From NCBI RefSeq assembly GCF_031877795.1, contig NC_133933.1:8058632-8122631 (forward strand): DNA of 64,000 nt, in the 5' to 3' direction. The stretch's first letter is position 1; every line of letters begins with the position of its first letter. The position numbers and the translations under genes are program-made. A model generated the notes under the pieces. It ran no database searches. It was given only the letters and a program-made list of their open reading frames with translations, and was not told the origin of the DNA. Shown here piece by piece: positions 1 to 10,749 of the stretch. This DNA is from Strix aluco (Eukaryota; Chordata; Aves; Strigiformes; Strigidae).

Positions 1-558
1 CCAAAGAGTTGGTCAGTAATCATCTACTAGGTACACCTAGGTACTGCTTAGATAATTAAATTTATGGAAAATATTTCTGTTTAAAGTTGTTACAGAGATG
101 TCTAACAAGAAGTAGTATATTACCTAGAATACACTGTGAGGAATCTCTTAGATGTATCGCAACTCAAAACTAATGAGAACTGGGGAGAATGAACTACAAC
201 AGTTTACAGATCTCTGCCAAGGAACAGCGACACCAGGTAAAAGGTAATTCCGGCAGGGGGAGATCGCAACCACCGACCCATATTATACCCCAGACTCGTT
301 TCTAGGCATTTCTAAATTCTGCTGCGCAGAACCGGAAATAGCTGGGGATACGGAAATCATTGCCAGGAATTAGTATGTTTACGTATGAGCACTTAATTCA
401 TATGTATGATTGAATGCTATATAATCTGTATGGTTTTTGAGCCTGGTGTGCGTTGTTGGTGAGAGCGCTCACCCGCGCACAGGCCGTCCATAAAGAAGCG
501 TCTGCTTATCTGCATCAAATCGGTGTCGATAAGTTCTTTTATCCCGTTTTCGGTCACA
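1..558 (+). mobile_element. 3' LTR of the ERV, left-truncated by the window edge
   Basis: This is the right-hand part of the LTR seen complete at 9058-9807. A TATA-like box TATATAAT lies at 418-425, a CATAAA polyadenylation-like hexamer at 489-494, and the end is placed at ...GGTCACA (558). The start of this LTR lies to the left of the window and belongs to the preceding unit. The sequence differs from the next copy at 157 (T here, C at 9406). Confidence 0.7.
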
Positions 559-1396
559 AGGGAGGGCTTTATGGACTGCTTACACAGGGCACACTGGCTG
601 TACAGAGAACAGAAAACACCAGACGGGTGAGGCGGGGCAACACCCTCCTGTCACCGTACAGACTATAAAAGGGCTGTACGGAGAATACACGTGCAGGGCA
701 CCGCGCGCCACTTTCCTGTCAGGACGCAGAACGTATTCTGGTTACAGAGCAGAGATGGGCCAGGCAAGGCAGGGCTTCTCCACCCATCCCCATGGCAAAT
801 CTGGGGACACTGGGGGTGGAGGGGGACTCTCTGCACATCAGGCCCACAGAAGCACACAAACAGGGGACGGGAGGCTTCCCTCTTTGCAGACCAAAGACTT
901 GGTGCACACAGGTAGTGCAGGGCTCTCCTGCCTGTCTGTGGAACACAGGCTGCCTACAGACCAGAGGGATGACTCTGGGCTCAGAACACACACGGCTCAT
1001 CTCTACCACAGACCCGCAGAGTCTGCGGAAAGGGGGGTGCTCCTGCCCTACACTGCCAACACCCTCTTTGCAGAGCGCAGGCAGAAGGGCGAGGCGAGGC
1101 AAGACTCCTCTCTCGATCTGCTGAATACATCCCGAGGGGCTGGGGGAAGCACGGCAGGCCTTCTGCAGCGCTTGCACGCGCCTGCAAGGAGCTTCTACTC
1201 CAGCCACCTCCTGCCGTCCTTTCCTCCCGTCCCCCACCCGGCTCCCAGATGCACACCAACGACCAGTAACACCATCCCTCTCTCTGCCGACAACAGGCTG
1301 ATCTCGGAATAGGGACGAATGTTGATAAAACGCATCCAGTGCAAGGGACTTGTGTCTTAGCCTTTTCCCGCTTCTGCACAAAAAGTGATGCTTTTC
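559..1396. other. Array-unit sequence of unknown identity (copies at 9808-10645 and 19057-19894)
   Basis: This is sequence between the LTR and a CR1 tail, repeated in all three copies. A second TATA-like box, CTATAAAAGG, lies at 663-672. Several overlapping open frames on both strands run for 130-220 codons, but none resembles a known protein, they overlap heavily and the DNA is GC-rich, so I call no gene. It could be flanking host DNA captured with the provirus. Confidence 0.4.
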
Positions 1397-1500
1397 ACAG
1401 AATCACCTAGCTTGGAAAAGGCCTTGAAGATCACCCAGTCCAACCATTTCCAAAGCAACAGGGATTCTAGAATAACCTGAGGTGCTGCTAAATGCCTCCA
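1397..1500 (-). mobile_element. CR1 LINE 3' tail, unit copy 1
   Basis: On the minus strand the sequence reads as a CR1 3' end: GGTTGGACTGGGTGATCTTC followed by a CCTTTTCCAA block and a terminal GATTCTGTG. The right edge is approximate because the match fades after the core at 1400-1445. The same tail is in each array copy, so it predates the duplication. Confidence 0.7.
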
Positions 1501-2219
1501 TTTTGCACAGCTGGGTGTAAACAGACCTGTCAGACAGACAGGAGGGGTCAGGTACACCACTACTCAGAGGATACACACACAGGAAAAGGGAGAAGGGAGA
1601 GCAGGCTACTCATGGCTTTCAGCAAGGCCAAGGAATCAAACGCCCAGCTTTGAAGGGCCAAGCGCAGCTCAGTGTGAACGCCAGCTACCGCTACGCCAGC
1701 CTGTGAAATCTGGGGAAAGCAACGAGCAAGCCAGGGCACTTCAGACAACACCCTGCAAGACTTTCACACACATGAGGCCAGGGGGGCCCCTCTGAAAGCA
1801 AGTCCCTCCTCCCCCTGCCAGCAGCAGGCATGGAAGAGCAACAGGCACCCGCACCACGAGCAAAGGCACAGTGGTGACGCTGCTCTGCAAAGAGGGCTCC
1901 ACACCACCTTTCCAGCCCAGCACCAGGAAGCTGGGCAGACCAGGATTAACCCTCCTGCTTGCTTCGGGGGTGATGCCCGTGGCCGTGGGTATTGCCCAAG
2001 CCAGGACCCTTCTCCCCATGGCCAGCACAGAAAGGCTGGAGCTCCCCGAGCACAGAGCCCTTGGCTGGCTTCTGCCCCCCCACTCCCCCCAGCTGTAGCT
2101 CAGGGCATGGGACAGCCTTCATTTCTTCCACACCAGTAACTCTGCCTGACAGACAGGTTTCAATGGGCTGCTGTGTAGCAATCTACGTACCGGCCCCTGT
2201 GTCAAAAAAACACAACCAG
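1501..2219. other. Array-unit sequence between CR1 tail and CpG island; no gene seen
   Basis: This moderately GC-rich sequence is repeated at 10750-11468 and 19999-20717. It holds only short overlapping open frames on both strands and no motif I recognise. A T/C difference (1959 and 11208 T, 20457 C) separates the last copy from the other two. Confidence 0.4.
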
Positions 2220-2978
2220 CTCTGGCAGTGCCGGGGGCGGGGGCTGTCACCATCTCTGCTGGGGGGAAGGGGCAGCACCCGAGGTGACCAGCCCCCGACT
2301 GCAGGGCGCAGCCTCTGACCCGGAGGGACCTCACCGCAGGGCCGGGCACAGGCTCCGGACCTCCAGGCGGGCTGCCCGCCGCCGCCTGCCCGGGGGAACG
2401 GGGCTTTCTCCCCTCACCGGTACCTCGCACACGGGGGCCGCGCCCCCGGCCGTCCTCCTCCAAAGAGCCGCCACCGCCGGCGCCGCCCTGCTCCTCCTCG
2501 TCCTTCCTCTTCTTTTTCTGCTTCTTCTCGCCCTTCTCCTCTCTCCCCTCACGAGGGCAGCGCCGCTCCAGCCCGCCACAGCTCCACGCGCAGCGCTCAG
2601 CGTCGCCGCCGCCTCCAACGACCGCTCGCCTCGAGCCGTTACCGCCAACGGCGCGTGCAGCTGTCGCCACGGAGGGGCGGGGCCGGGAGCGAGGGGGGCG
2701 TGGCCTCGCCGGAGACGGAGCAGCCAGGCGGGACTGAGGCCGGGCGGGACGGAAGAGGCGGGGCCGGGACGGAACGTGGCGGGGCGCCGGCAGCCCCGGG
2801 AGAGGCGGGACCCCCCGGCAGAGCTCCCCGCCAGGAACCGGCACAGGGGAGAAAAAGCGGCGCCCGATGCAGAGCCCGGCCCCGCGGGGAAAGGCTGGTC
2901 GGGCAGCGCTTCACTGACCCGCCCCGGCCCGGTCCCACCTGCAGCCCCCGCCCGGGGCCAGCCCCAGCCCCCCGGCAC
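2220..2978. promoter_or_regulatory. CpG-island, promoter-like segment, unit copy 1
   Basis: This stretch is strongly G+C rich and full of CpG, with several GC boxes (GGGGCGGGGCC) near 2680-2780. On the minus strand a Lys/Glu-rich stretch (EKGEKKQKKKRKDEEEQ) is followed by Gly-rich sequence and a plausible splice donor CCG|GTGAGG near 2417-2422, which would fit a first exon of a leftward gene. No start codon or homology supports a specific gene. The segment ends abruptly at 2978, where it is joined to ERV gag sequence. Confidence 0.55.
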
Positions 2979-3040
2979 AGGCGGACAGAGAAAAATTAAG
3001 TCGCTATCAGAAATGCATTTTATATGGGGTAAAACATGCC

Positions 3041-3301
3041 ATGCCTAAATCTCTGAATTGGTCCAAATCATACAAGTTGAGACAGGATAAAAATGAATCT
3101 CCCTCTGCGTTTCTGGAAAGATTGAAGGAAGCTGCCAGAAAATATACTGACTTGAGAGTGGAAACAGAGGCAGCTCAAATACAATTAGCTTTGATTTTTA
3201 TGGGCCAATCGGCACCAGATATAAGAAAGAAACTCCACAAGCTGGAGGGAGAGGATTCAAGGAATTTAAGTAAAATGTTAGAGGCAGCATGGAACGTTTA
3301 G
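3041..3301 (+). pseudogene. gag: ERV gag capsid C-terminal fragment, copy 1
   Basis: This 86-codon frame covers the C-terminal half of a retroviral capsid. The major homology region is visible near residues 15-33 (Q, E, F and R residues in the pattern QxxxExxxxFxxRL), a signature for Gag assembly in retroviruses. The matrix, p12-like region and N-terminal capsid are absent because the sequence begins at the array junction only about 60 bases upstream. A stop (TAG at 3299) breaks it from the nucleocapsid coding sequence that follows. The first ATG is unlikely to be a natural start. Confidence 0.85.
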
Positions 3302-3839
3302 AATAACAGAGAGAAAGAGGAGCCCAAAACCAGAGAAAATAGATTATTGGCTGTGATGACAAGGAGCATCAATCAGAGGTCGAGGCAGGGGAAGAGGACG
3401 AGGAATTACTGGGGAAGGAGGATTTATGAATTTAGGAAATCGAAACTTTCATGCACCCTTAGCAATGAATCAGTGTGCTTTTTGTAGGGAAGAAGGGCAC
3501 TGGAAACGAGACTGTCCAAAGTACAGGAGTGCTCAACATGAGGCAGCAAGAACGATGGGTTTGGATGAATGAAGGGGACTGGAGGGGAACCCACCTGAAC
3601 CTCTGGTTCAATTAAGTAATTAAGCTGGGAGAAAAAGAAGTTAAATTGCTAGTAGATACAGGAGCAGCATTTTCGGTATTGAATACTTGTAAAGGAAAAA
3701 TTGGAACAAAAACAGCAAACATGCAACAGGAGCAACAGGGAAAGAAGAGAACAGGCCATTCCTACAACCCCTGAATCTGAAATTTGGAAACAAAACAATC
3801 ACACATGAATTTCTGTATGTACCAGAATGTCCAATACCC
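3302..3839 (+). pseudogene. ERV nucleocapsid and protease remnant, copy 1
   Basis: A single CCHC zinc knuckle (CX2CX4HX4C) lies at 3474-3515, as in gammaretroviruses, which have one knuckle rather than two. An aspartic protease active-site DTGA is encoded at 3655-3666. The C-terminal protease signature LLGRDLL is in a different frame, at the start of the pol frame, so the protease is split by a frameshift between about 3690 and 3730. There are stop codons between the knuckle and DTGA. The protein cannot be made intact. Confidence 0.85.
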
Positions 3840-6173
3840 TTGTTAGGAAGGGATTTGTTGTCTAAATTAAACGCACAAGTTGTTTTTGAGGAAGGGGAAC
3901 TTTTCTTGAAAATACCTGAGTCAAAAACAGGAGAAATCCTGATGATACAGGAAAAGGTAAAGGAGCAGGAAATTCCACCAGAAGGGGATTCAGCAGTAAT
4001 TCCTATAGTGTGGGAAACAGATAAACCAGGCAAATCAAAATTAGCGGCACCTCTGAAAATAGACCTGAAGGAGGATGCAAGACCAGTAAAGATTAAACAA
4101 CATCCAATCAAACCAGAAGTTAGACAGCGACTGAAGAAATTAATTGATCCATTTTTGGAATATCAAAGTCTTCAGGAATGTGAATCTGAATATAACACTC
4201 CCATTTTACCAGTCGGAAGACCTTCGGGTGAATATAGGCTAGTGCAGGATTTGAGAGCAGTGAATCAGATAGTTAAGGACATTTATCCTGTAGCAGCAAA
4301 TCCCTATACATTGTTGACAGCATTAAAGGAGACTCACCAGTGGTTTACAGCGCTTGATTTAAAACATGCTTTCTTTTGTATACCTCTGGAGAAGGAAAGC
4401 AGAAAATTGTTTGCTTTTGAATGGGAAAATCCACAAACCAGGCGAAAGATGCAGTTGACACGGACAAGACTACCCCAAGGATTTAAAAACAGCCCGACAA
4501 TCTCTGGAAATCAGCTGGCGAAGGAGCTTGAAATATGGAAACAGGATAGGCCGAAACCTGGACATTTACTTTTACAATATGTAGATGGCATATTGATTGC
4601 TACAGAAGAAAGATTTACCTGCATACAGGTAACTATTGACCTCTTGAATTTTCTGGGGTTGAATGGGTACAAGGTATGCAGGAAGAAAGCCCAAATTGCA
4701 TGTCAGACTGTAATATATTTGCGCTTTGAGATTTCAAAACGACAACGGCAATTAGGAACAGACCGTAAAGAAGCTATCTGTGGCATACCCGAGCCGAAAA
4801 ATGTTCATGAATTAAGAGCCTTTTTAGGAATGACTGGGTGGTGTCGCCTTTGGGTAATGAATTACAGTCTAATAGCTAAACCGTTGTATGAGACCCAAAA
4901 GAACTTTCCTTTTGTATGGGGCCCACGACAGCAACGGGCTTTTACAGAATTAAAACGTGCTTTAATGTCTGCACCCGCCTTAGGACTTCCAGATTTAACC
5001 AAAGATTTCCAGTTGTTTGTTCACAAAAGACAACGCCTTGCATCAGGAGTGCTGACTCAGAGGATGGGAACCTGGAAGCCACCAGCTGGATGCTTTTCCA
5101 AACAGTTGGATACAGTAAGTAAAGGATGGCCTAACTGCCTTCGAGCACTTGCTGCGACAGTAATGCTTATACAAGAAGCCCGGAAATTAACTTTAGGAAG
5201 AACAGTAACAGTATACGTCCCACACATGGTAATTAACTGTTTTAGAACAAAAGGGGGGGGACATCGGTTATCCCCGAGCAGAATGACAAAGTACCAGGTG
5301 GTTTTGACTGAACAACATGATGTGATTTTAAAAACAACTAACCTGGTAAATCCTGCAGTCTTCTTAAGTTCTACACAGGAAGAAGGACAATTGGAGCATG
5401 ACTGCCTGACTACCATTGAACATGTTTATTCCAGTCGATTCCAGGATTTGAAGGACACGCCGCTGAAAGATCCTGACTGGGAACTGCATACAGACGGCAG
5501 TAGCTTCGTGGAGCAGGGAGCTCGATACGCTGGATGTGCGGCAACAACAGACACCTCAATCATAGAAGCAAGAGCTTTGTCTAGTACTGCTTCAGCTCAG
5601 AAAGCAGAACTTACTGCTTTGATTCGAGCTCTCGAGTTAAGTGAGAAGAAGAAAGTAAATATTTGGACCGATTCCAAGTATGCTTTCGGGGTAGTACACG
5701 TCCATGGAGCTTTGTGGAAAGAACGAGGATTACTGTCCTCCCAAGGATCTAACGTTAAACATCAGAATGAAATTTTGCAACTACTGCAAGCAGTTCAGAA
5801 ACCAGCTCAGGTAGCAATCATGCACTGTAAAGCACATCAAGTCGGGAGTACAAAACAAACTGGAGGAAATAATTTAGCAGATAGAACTGCTAGAAAAAGA
5901 GCAAAAGAGCCAACATTACAAATGGCATTAATCCCAACTAAAACAGTAACCCTTGCAAGGCAAAAACCTACATATTCAGAAGAGGATGACAAATTAGGAC
6001 AATTGCTGAATGCTACGAAAAATTTAGCTGGATGGTGGGTAACCCCTAAGAGACAAGTGGTGGTTCCGCCTCTCTTGATGAGAGAAATAATTCAGATAAA
6101 ACACCAAGAATGTCACTGGAGTGTAGAAGCCTTAGTACCTCATTTACAAAGCACTAGATATGCTCTTACTTAA
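3840..6173 (+). pseudogene. pol: ERV pol: protease tail, reverse transcriptase, RNase H, start of integrase; copy 1
   Basis: This 777-codon open frame begins at a TTG inside the protease (LLGRDLL) and is not a natural start. RT blocks are clear: LDLKHAFF with catalytic Asp173, LPQGFKNSP near 212, and the active-site motif at 247-250 (4578-4589), which reads YVDG where active enzymes have YVDD. The RNase H domain (about 545-690) keeps all four acidic residues: Asp552, Glu590, Asp611 and Asp681. The end holds the first two His of an integrase HHCC zinc domain (His755, His759) and then stops at TAA 6171; the integrase core is missing. A CR1 tail follows within 55 bases. The family is class I, MLV-like. 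The enzyme is expected to be inactive as a polymerase, though RNase H could fold. Confidence 0.95.
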
Positions 6174-6223
6174 AGAACATGGAGTCTGTGGATACCTTAA
6201 GGACAGAGTAGATCATTGCTGCA

Positions 6224-6396
6224 TTCATAGAATCATAGCATCATTTAGGTTGCAAAAGACCTTTACCATCATCGAGTCCAACCATAAACATAACAACGCC
6301 AAGTCTACCACTAAACCATGTCCCTAAGCACCACATCTACATGTCTTCTAAATACCTCCAGGGATGGTGACTCAACCACTTCCCCGGGCAAGCAGA
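6224..6396 (-). mobile_element. CR1 LINE 3' tail interrupting the ERV, unit copy 1
   Basis: The left edge reads AGAATCATAGCATC, the reverse complement of the CR1 3' terminal ATTCTATGATTC-type repeat, followed by a block matching the reverse of GGTTGGACTCGATGATGG and the conserved CTCCAGGGATGGTGACTC block near 6356-6374. It sits just downstream of the truncated integrase, so CR1 insertion and deletion may have removed the rest of pol. Confidence 0.85.
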
Positions 6397-8689
6397 GAGC
6401 ATACTGCAGGGAAAGACAAGCATCTGACAAAAATCACCTCCCCCCTCCACAAAACGAGGGTGTCACTAGAACTAAGAAGGATGAAAAAAGAAAAAAACCC
6501 AAACATGTAGAAGTATGTGAGAACTCTTGAATCCCACGGCTACTTCAGGACCGATGCTCTAAGATACCAAATACTTGGCAAAGACCAACACTCAGGCAAG
6601 CAACATGTTATTCTGCATTCTTCGCAGAACATTCAGAGTTTTGTATGCTTAGGTTATAAGCATCCTGGGACCACGAGATCACAGAGCTATAAATTATTAC
6701 CATGGAACCCCTTAGAAATCCACTCTCTTCTATCGTTTTAACTGTCGCACGACTGACTGAAGTACCCAGCTGGAGACAACTTACTACAATCAGCTCCTCT
6801 GGCACCCAGGACCTTTTCATCCAATGGAACAGAGGAGCAAGTGCACCCATCTAATCGCTTGGATTAATTTATACTTATGTGCTCACCCTAAGATCAAGAT
6901 GGAAATACTATCCTCCCTCATTTCATGATCTCTGGAAGCTAGTAGACAGGTGACCAAAAAGAACTGTACCTCACCAAAACAAGGGGGTCTTCTCTCAACA
7001 AAGCCTGAGGGATTTTAAACTCTGAAGAGCTGCTGAAACAGAATAAAGTGACACACTTTCAATGCTCCACCACACTGAGATATTGCACCTTTCTTACAAC
7101 TCATTTCAGAGTCTCAATTCTCTACAGGATTAAGCGTACTTTTTCCTTCGGGGGGGGGGGGGGGGGGGGGGGCGGGGGGGGAAATCACATTTTAGAGTCA
7201 CTGCAGAAAATAAAGGTTGTACTGTACTGAACTGTGACAGTGAAATCTTTCATGATGAATTCATCCATTACAGCCATGCTAAGTTGCAAGAGTTCAATGA
7301 CTGCACCCTGAAATCAGCTGAATTGACAGCAATTCCATTTTTTCTTCCATCCAAGATATTTAACAAAAGCTCCAGATTTAAGACAATCTAAGTTCTCAGT
7401 AACTTGTACACTGTTAAGAAGTTTTTGGTATTGTTTCTACAGGGGGAAGGGAGGCATCAACCAGCTATAGTGCAGTACCAGCAAATACTGACAGCTAACA
7501 GTCCCTTCTGGGTAGTGGCCAAATCACTGGCCATATGGGATAGCTAGCACTCCAGTTTAAAATGACATTACGTAGCTTTTAATCAGGCAGTGGGCAAGTC
7601 TGGGTACCTGCTGTCTAGCAGCTGTAAGAGCGACTAAGTTCACGCACACTAGTCTGACTATGGACCTTGCTTATTTCTCATCTAAGACCTTTCAGAGGCC
7701 CTTGCTCAGATACCTTACCCGGCCGTTTATTTTGAAGCCTGCAAGGAATGCCACTTCTGAAAGAAAAATACTTCAGCTATCAGGGCTAATAAGTCTGTGC
7801 AGGACATGCAAAATGAACGCGAGTAGTCCTATGTAAACTTGATCACGTAATTCCACAGGATTTGGCTAGATCCTGCCATTACATGCACCTGTGGCCACAC
7901 TGAACTGCCAAGCTCCTTAATTCACAAGTGCAAAATGAAAGTAATGAAGCATGATGATAATGAAAAATTACCTCCTAAACTCAGACCTACAAAATACTTT
8001 AATAATCTTTTACGTTTCACATTGCCATTTAGAAGTATCAGTTTTAGCTCAGCTCTGAAGGGAAGGAGTTCTGTAACAAGTAGTTCCGAGATACAGGCAA
8101 AAGTCACCTTACAGATTGTCAGAATTAGGAAACAGGGTAAAACTACTTTTACCTCCCTACCCGAAAGCCACAATTTTACCTCATTTTCTTAGCAAGAGGA
8201 ATTTCAAAAGCAGATAGACAACAAAAGGAGAACTCTGAAACACGTAATGGTGTAACAGCCCACACAGAAGACACATCCTCAGCTAAACGTACAATTAAAA
8301 AGCTACTGGGGAAAAAAGCCACCAAAGTTGTGTGCCACTCGTTTGCACTTCTGTTTCCAGTAGCATTTTTAACCATCGTAAGTAGCGTCCTAGACATCTT
8401 AGTTGCAGATTAGTGTACTTTCAATGCATAAAGATGTTTTTATTTGAATCTTTTCATAGCAATACTGGGGATGTACTGGTCAACCATTAGTAATAACCAT
8501 ACTATAAGATATTGAGCAGCAAAGTAACTTTCTGAAGACCAAGCTTGCAAGTGGCTTTTCTGAATTCTAATTGCTTCCTAAAGAACGACGTTATTAGGCA
8601 TTATCTGTGTCACAGGTTCCCTGCATTACAAGTCCTGCTTCTTATTTTCTGTGTAGTTTGAGTTAAATCACAACTTCTAAAAAAGTTCA
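6397..8689. other. Non-retroviral-looking segment inside the ERV; no gene seen
   Basis: About 2.3 kb lies where integrase and the env surface region should be. I see no retroviral motif, only short unrelated open frames. It contains a G-rich tract (7150-7181). It could be host DNA trapped between two ERV fragments, or strongly decayed proviral sequence. The equivalent in the next unit is 15646-17938. Confidence 0.5.
7150..7181 (+). repeat. Poly-G tract, 23 G + C + 8 G, unit copy 1
   Basis: The tract is 23 uninterrupted G, one C, then 8 G. It can form stacked G-quadruplexes on the plus strand. It has the same composition and length in the next unit (16399-16430). Confidence 0.95.
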
Positions 8690-9004
8690 TATTCCAAACG
8701 TAACCCAGGATATAGAACGGGATTTAGAGCCTTTAGGAAAAATTGAAGAAGATATGTCAGAAGATTGGTCAGGCAAAATTTTTAGTGGATCAGGTGGAAT
8801 TTAAGCTCCTGGATACAATCCTTAACTGGCACCTTATTCATGTTGCTAATTCTTTTCCTGATGATAATGCTGCTCTATTCTTGTCTAAAGAAACAAATTA
8901 TGCGCAAAACGGCATTTAACCGGACGGTCATGAGACAAGTTCCAACCATTCCACCAGCATACAGTGAGCCACCAGCATACAATGAAACAGAAACTACGCT
9001 TTAA
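8690..9004 (+). pseudogene. env: ERV env transmembrane-subunit tail, copy 1
   Basis: A frame ending at TAA 9002-9004 encodes a hydrophobic membrane-spanning segment (about 8816-8880), a basic stretch (KK..MRK) and a cytoplasmic tail with two PPAY motifs at 8951-8962 and 8969-8980. Just upstream an acidic ectodomain-like stretch lies in another frame and ends at a stop near 8801-8803, so env is frameshifted. The surface subunit, fusion peptide and most of the ectodomain are absent. It lies 42 bases before the polypurine tract, as expected for the 3' end of env. Confidence 0.8.
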
Positions 9005-9045
9005 AATGATGACGTGAAAGTATTGAAATAATTTTCAACACTTCC

Positions 9046-9057
9046 AAAGGGGGGAAA
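9046..9057 (+). promoter_or_regulatory. Polypurine tract of ERV copy 1
   Basis: The purine run AAAGGGGGGAAA directly precedes the TG that starts the LTR, the usual position of the plus-strand primer site. The copy in the next unit is at 18295-18306. Confidence 0.8.
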
Positions 9058-9807
9058 TGTTTCTGATTCACTTGTTGATCTATTATTAAGTTGAATTAAT
9101 ATAAATTGATTTGTGTGACAAACATTAAAAGCAGTAGAAATAGGAACTGCAGAAATGGTAGAGACAAGTCTTTACATTTCTCTTGCATATTGCACATTAC
9201 ACTGCAACCAATGCTACTACAAATTCCTCTGCACAGCCCCGTACCAAGGCCAAAGAGTTGGTCAGTAATCATCTACTAGGTACACCTAGGTACTGCTTAG
9301 ATAATTAAATTTATGGAAAATATTTCTGTTTAAAGTTGTTACAGAGATGTCTAACAAGAAGTAGTATATTACCTAGAATACACTGTGAGGAATCTCTTAG
9401 ATGTACCGCAACTCAAAACTAATGAGAACTGGGGAGAATGAACTACAACAGTTTACAGATCTCTGCCAAGGAACAGCGACACCAGGTAAAAGGTAATTCC
9501 GGCAGGGGGAGATCGCAACCACCGACCCATATTATACCCCAGACTCGTTTCTAGGCATTTCTAAATTCTGCTGCGCAGAACCGGAAATAGCTGGGGATAC
9601 GGAAATCATTGCCAGGAATTAGTATGTTTACGTATGAGCACTTAATTCATATGTATGATTGAATGCTATATAATCTGTATGGTTTTTGAGCCTGGTGTGC
9701 GTTGTTGGTGAGAGCGCTCACCCGCGCACAGGCCGTCCATAAAGAAGCGTCTGCTTATCTGCATCAAATCGGTGTCGATAAGTTCTTTTATCCCGTTTTC
9801 GGTCACA
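9058..9807 (+). mobile_element. Complete 3' LTR, copy 1
   Basis: The LTR starts TGTTTCTGA right after the polypurine tract and is placed to end at TCGGTCACA, giving imperfect inverted termini (6 of 9 positions). Its length is about 750 bp. A TATA-like TATATAAT lies at 9667-9674 and a CATAAA polyadenylation-like signal at 9738-9743, giving a U3-R-U5 order. No second LTR flanks the element, and no target-site duplication can be tested because the 5' end is missing. Confidence 0.75.
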
Positions 9808-10645
9808 AGGGAGGGCTTTATGGACTGCTTACACAGGGCACACTGGCTGTACAGAGAACAGAAAACACCAGACGGGTGAGGCGGGGCAACACCCTCCTGT
9901 CACCGTACAGACTATAAAAGGGCTGTACGGAGAATACACGTGCAGGGCACCGCGCGCCACTTTCCTGTCAGGACGCAGAACGTATTCTGGTTACAGAGCA
10001 GAGATGGGCCAGGCAAGGCAGGGCTTCTCCACCCATCCCCATGGCAAATCTGGGGACACTGGGGGTGGAGGGGGACTCTCTGCACATCAGGCCCACAGAA
10101 GCACACAAACAGGGGACGGGAGGCTTCCCTCTTTGCAGACCAAAGACTTGGTGCACACAGGTAGTGCAGGGCTCTCCTGCCTGTCTGTGGAACACAGGCT
10201 GCCTACAGACCAGAGGGATGACTCTGGGCTCAGAACACACACGGCTCATCTCTACCACAGACCCGCAGAGTCTGCGGAAAGGGGGGTGCTCCTGCCCTAC
10301 ACTGCCAACACCCTCTTTGCAGAGCGCAGGCAGAAGGGCGAGGCGAGGCAAGACTCCTCTCTCGATCTGCAGAATACATCCCGAGGGGCTGGGGGAAGCA
10401 CGGCAGGCCTTCTGCAGCGCTTGCACGCGCCTGCAAGGAGCTTCTACTCCAGCCACCTCCTGCCGTCCTTTCCTCCCGTCCCCCACCCGGCTCCCAGATG
10501 CACACCAACGACCAGTAACACCATCCCTCTCTCTGCCGACAACAGGCTGATCTCGGAATAGGGACGAATGTTGATAAAACGCATCCAGTGCAAGGGACTT
10601 GTGTCTTAGCCTTTTCCCGCTTCTGCACAAAAAGTGATGCTTTTC

Positions 10646-10749
10646 ACAGAATCACCTAGCTTGGAAAAGGCCTTGAAGATCACCCAGTCCAACCATTTCC
10701 AAAGCAACAGGGATTCTAGAATAACCTGAGGTGCTGCTAAATGCCTCCA
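10646..10749 (-). mobile_element. CR1 LINE 3' tail, unit copy 2
   Basis: Same element as at 1397-1500, displaced by exactly one repeat period. Confidence 0.7.

Larger units (their letters stand above)
2979..9807 (+). mobile_element. Defective gammaretrovirus-like ERV, copy 1 (5' truncated)
   Basis: The order is gag fragment, NC/protease remnant, pol to the start of integrase, a non-retroviral insert or replacement (6224-8689), env transmembrane tail, polypurine tract and 3' LTR. No 5' LTR or primer-binding site is present: the element starts inside gag at the unit junction. One CCHC knuckle, gag with a major homology region and MLV-like RT blocks place it in class I. It is defective in protease frame, RT active site, integrase and env. 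Confidence 0.9.

Noticed and set aside
663-672. CTATAAAAGG box considered as the LTR TATA box
   Set aside because: The TATATAAT at 418-425 with CATAAA 64 bases downstream and a TCACA end fits an LTR of about 750 bp better; the later box lies outside it.
719-1381. Minus-strand 220-codon frame in each array unit
   Set aside because: No recognisable domain, overlapping open frames on both strands, and no splice or start context.
2284-3048. Plus-strand 254-codon frame with a long Leu-rich hydrophobic stretch, like a signal or membrane segment
   Set aside because: It is the antisense of the Lys/Glu-rich minus-strand block in a CpG island; composition is a by-product of GC-rich, purine-biased DNA and it repeats in each unit.
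7048-7230. Short frame containing polyglycine
   Set aside because: Translation of the poly-G tract, not a gene.
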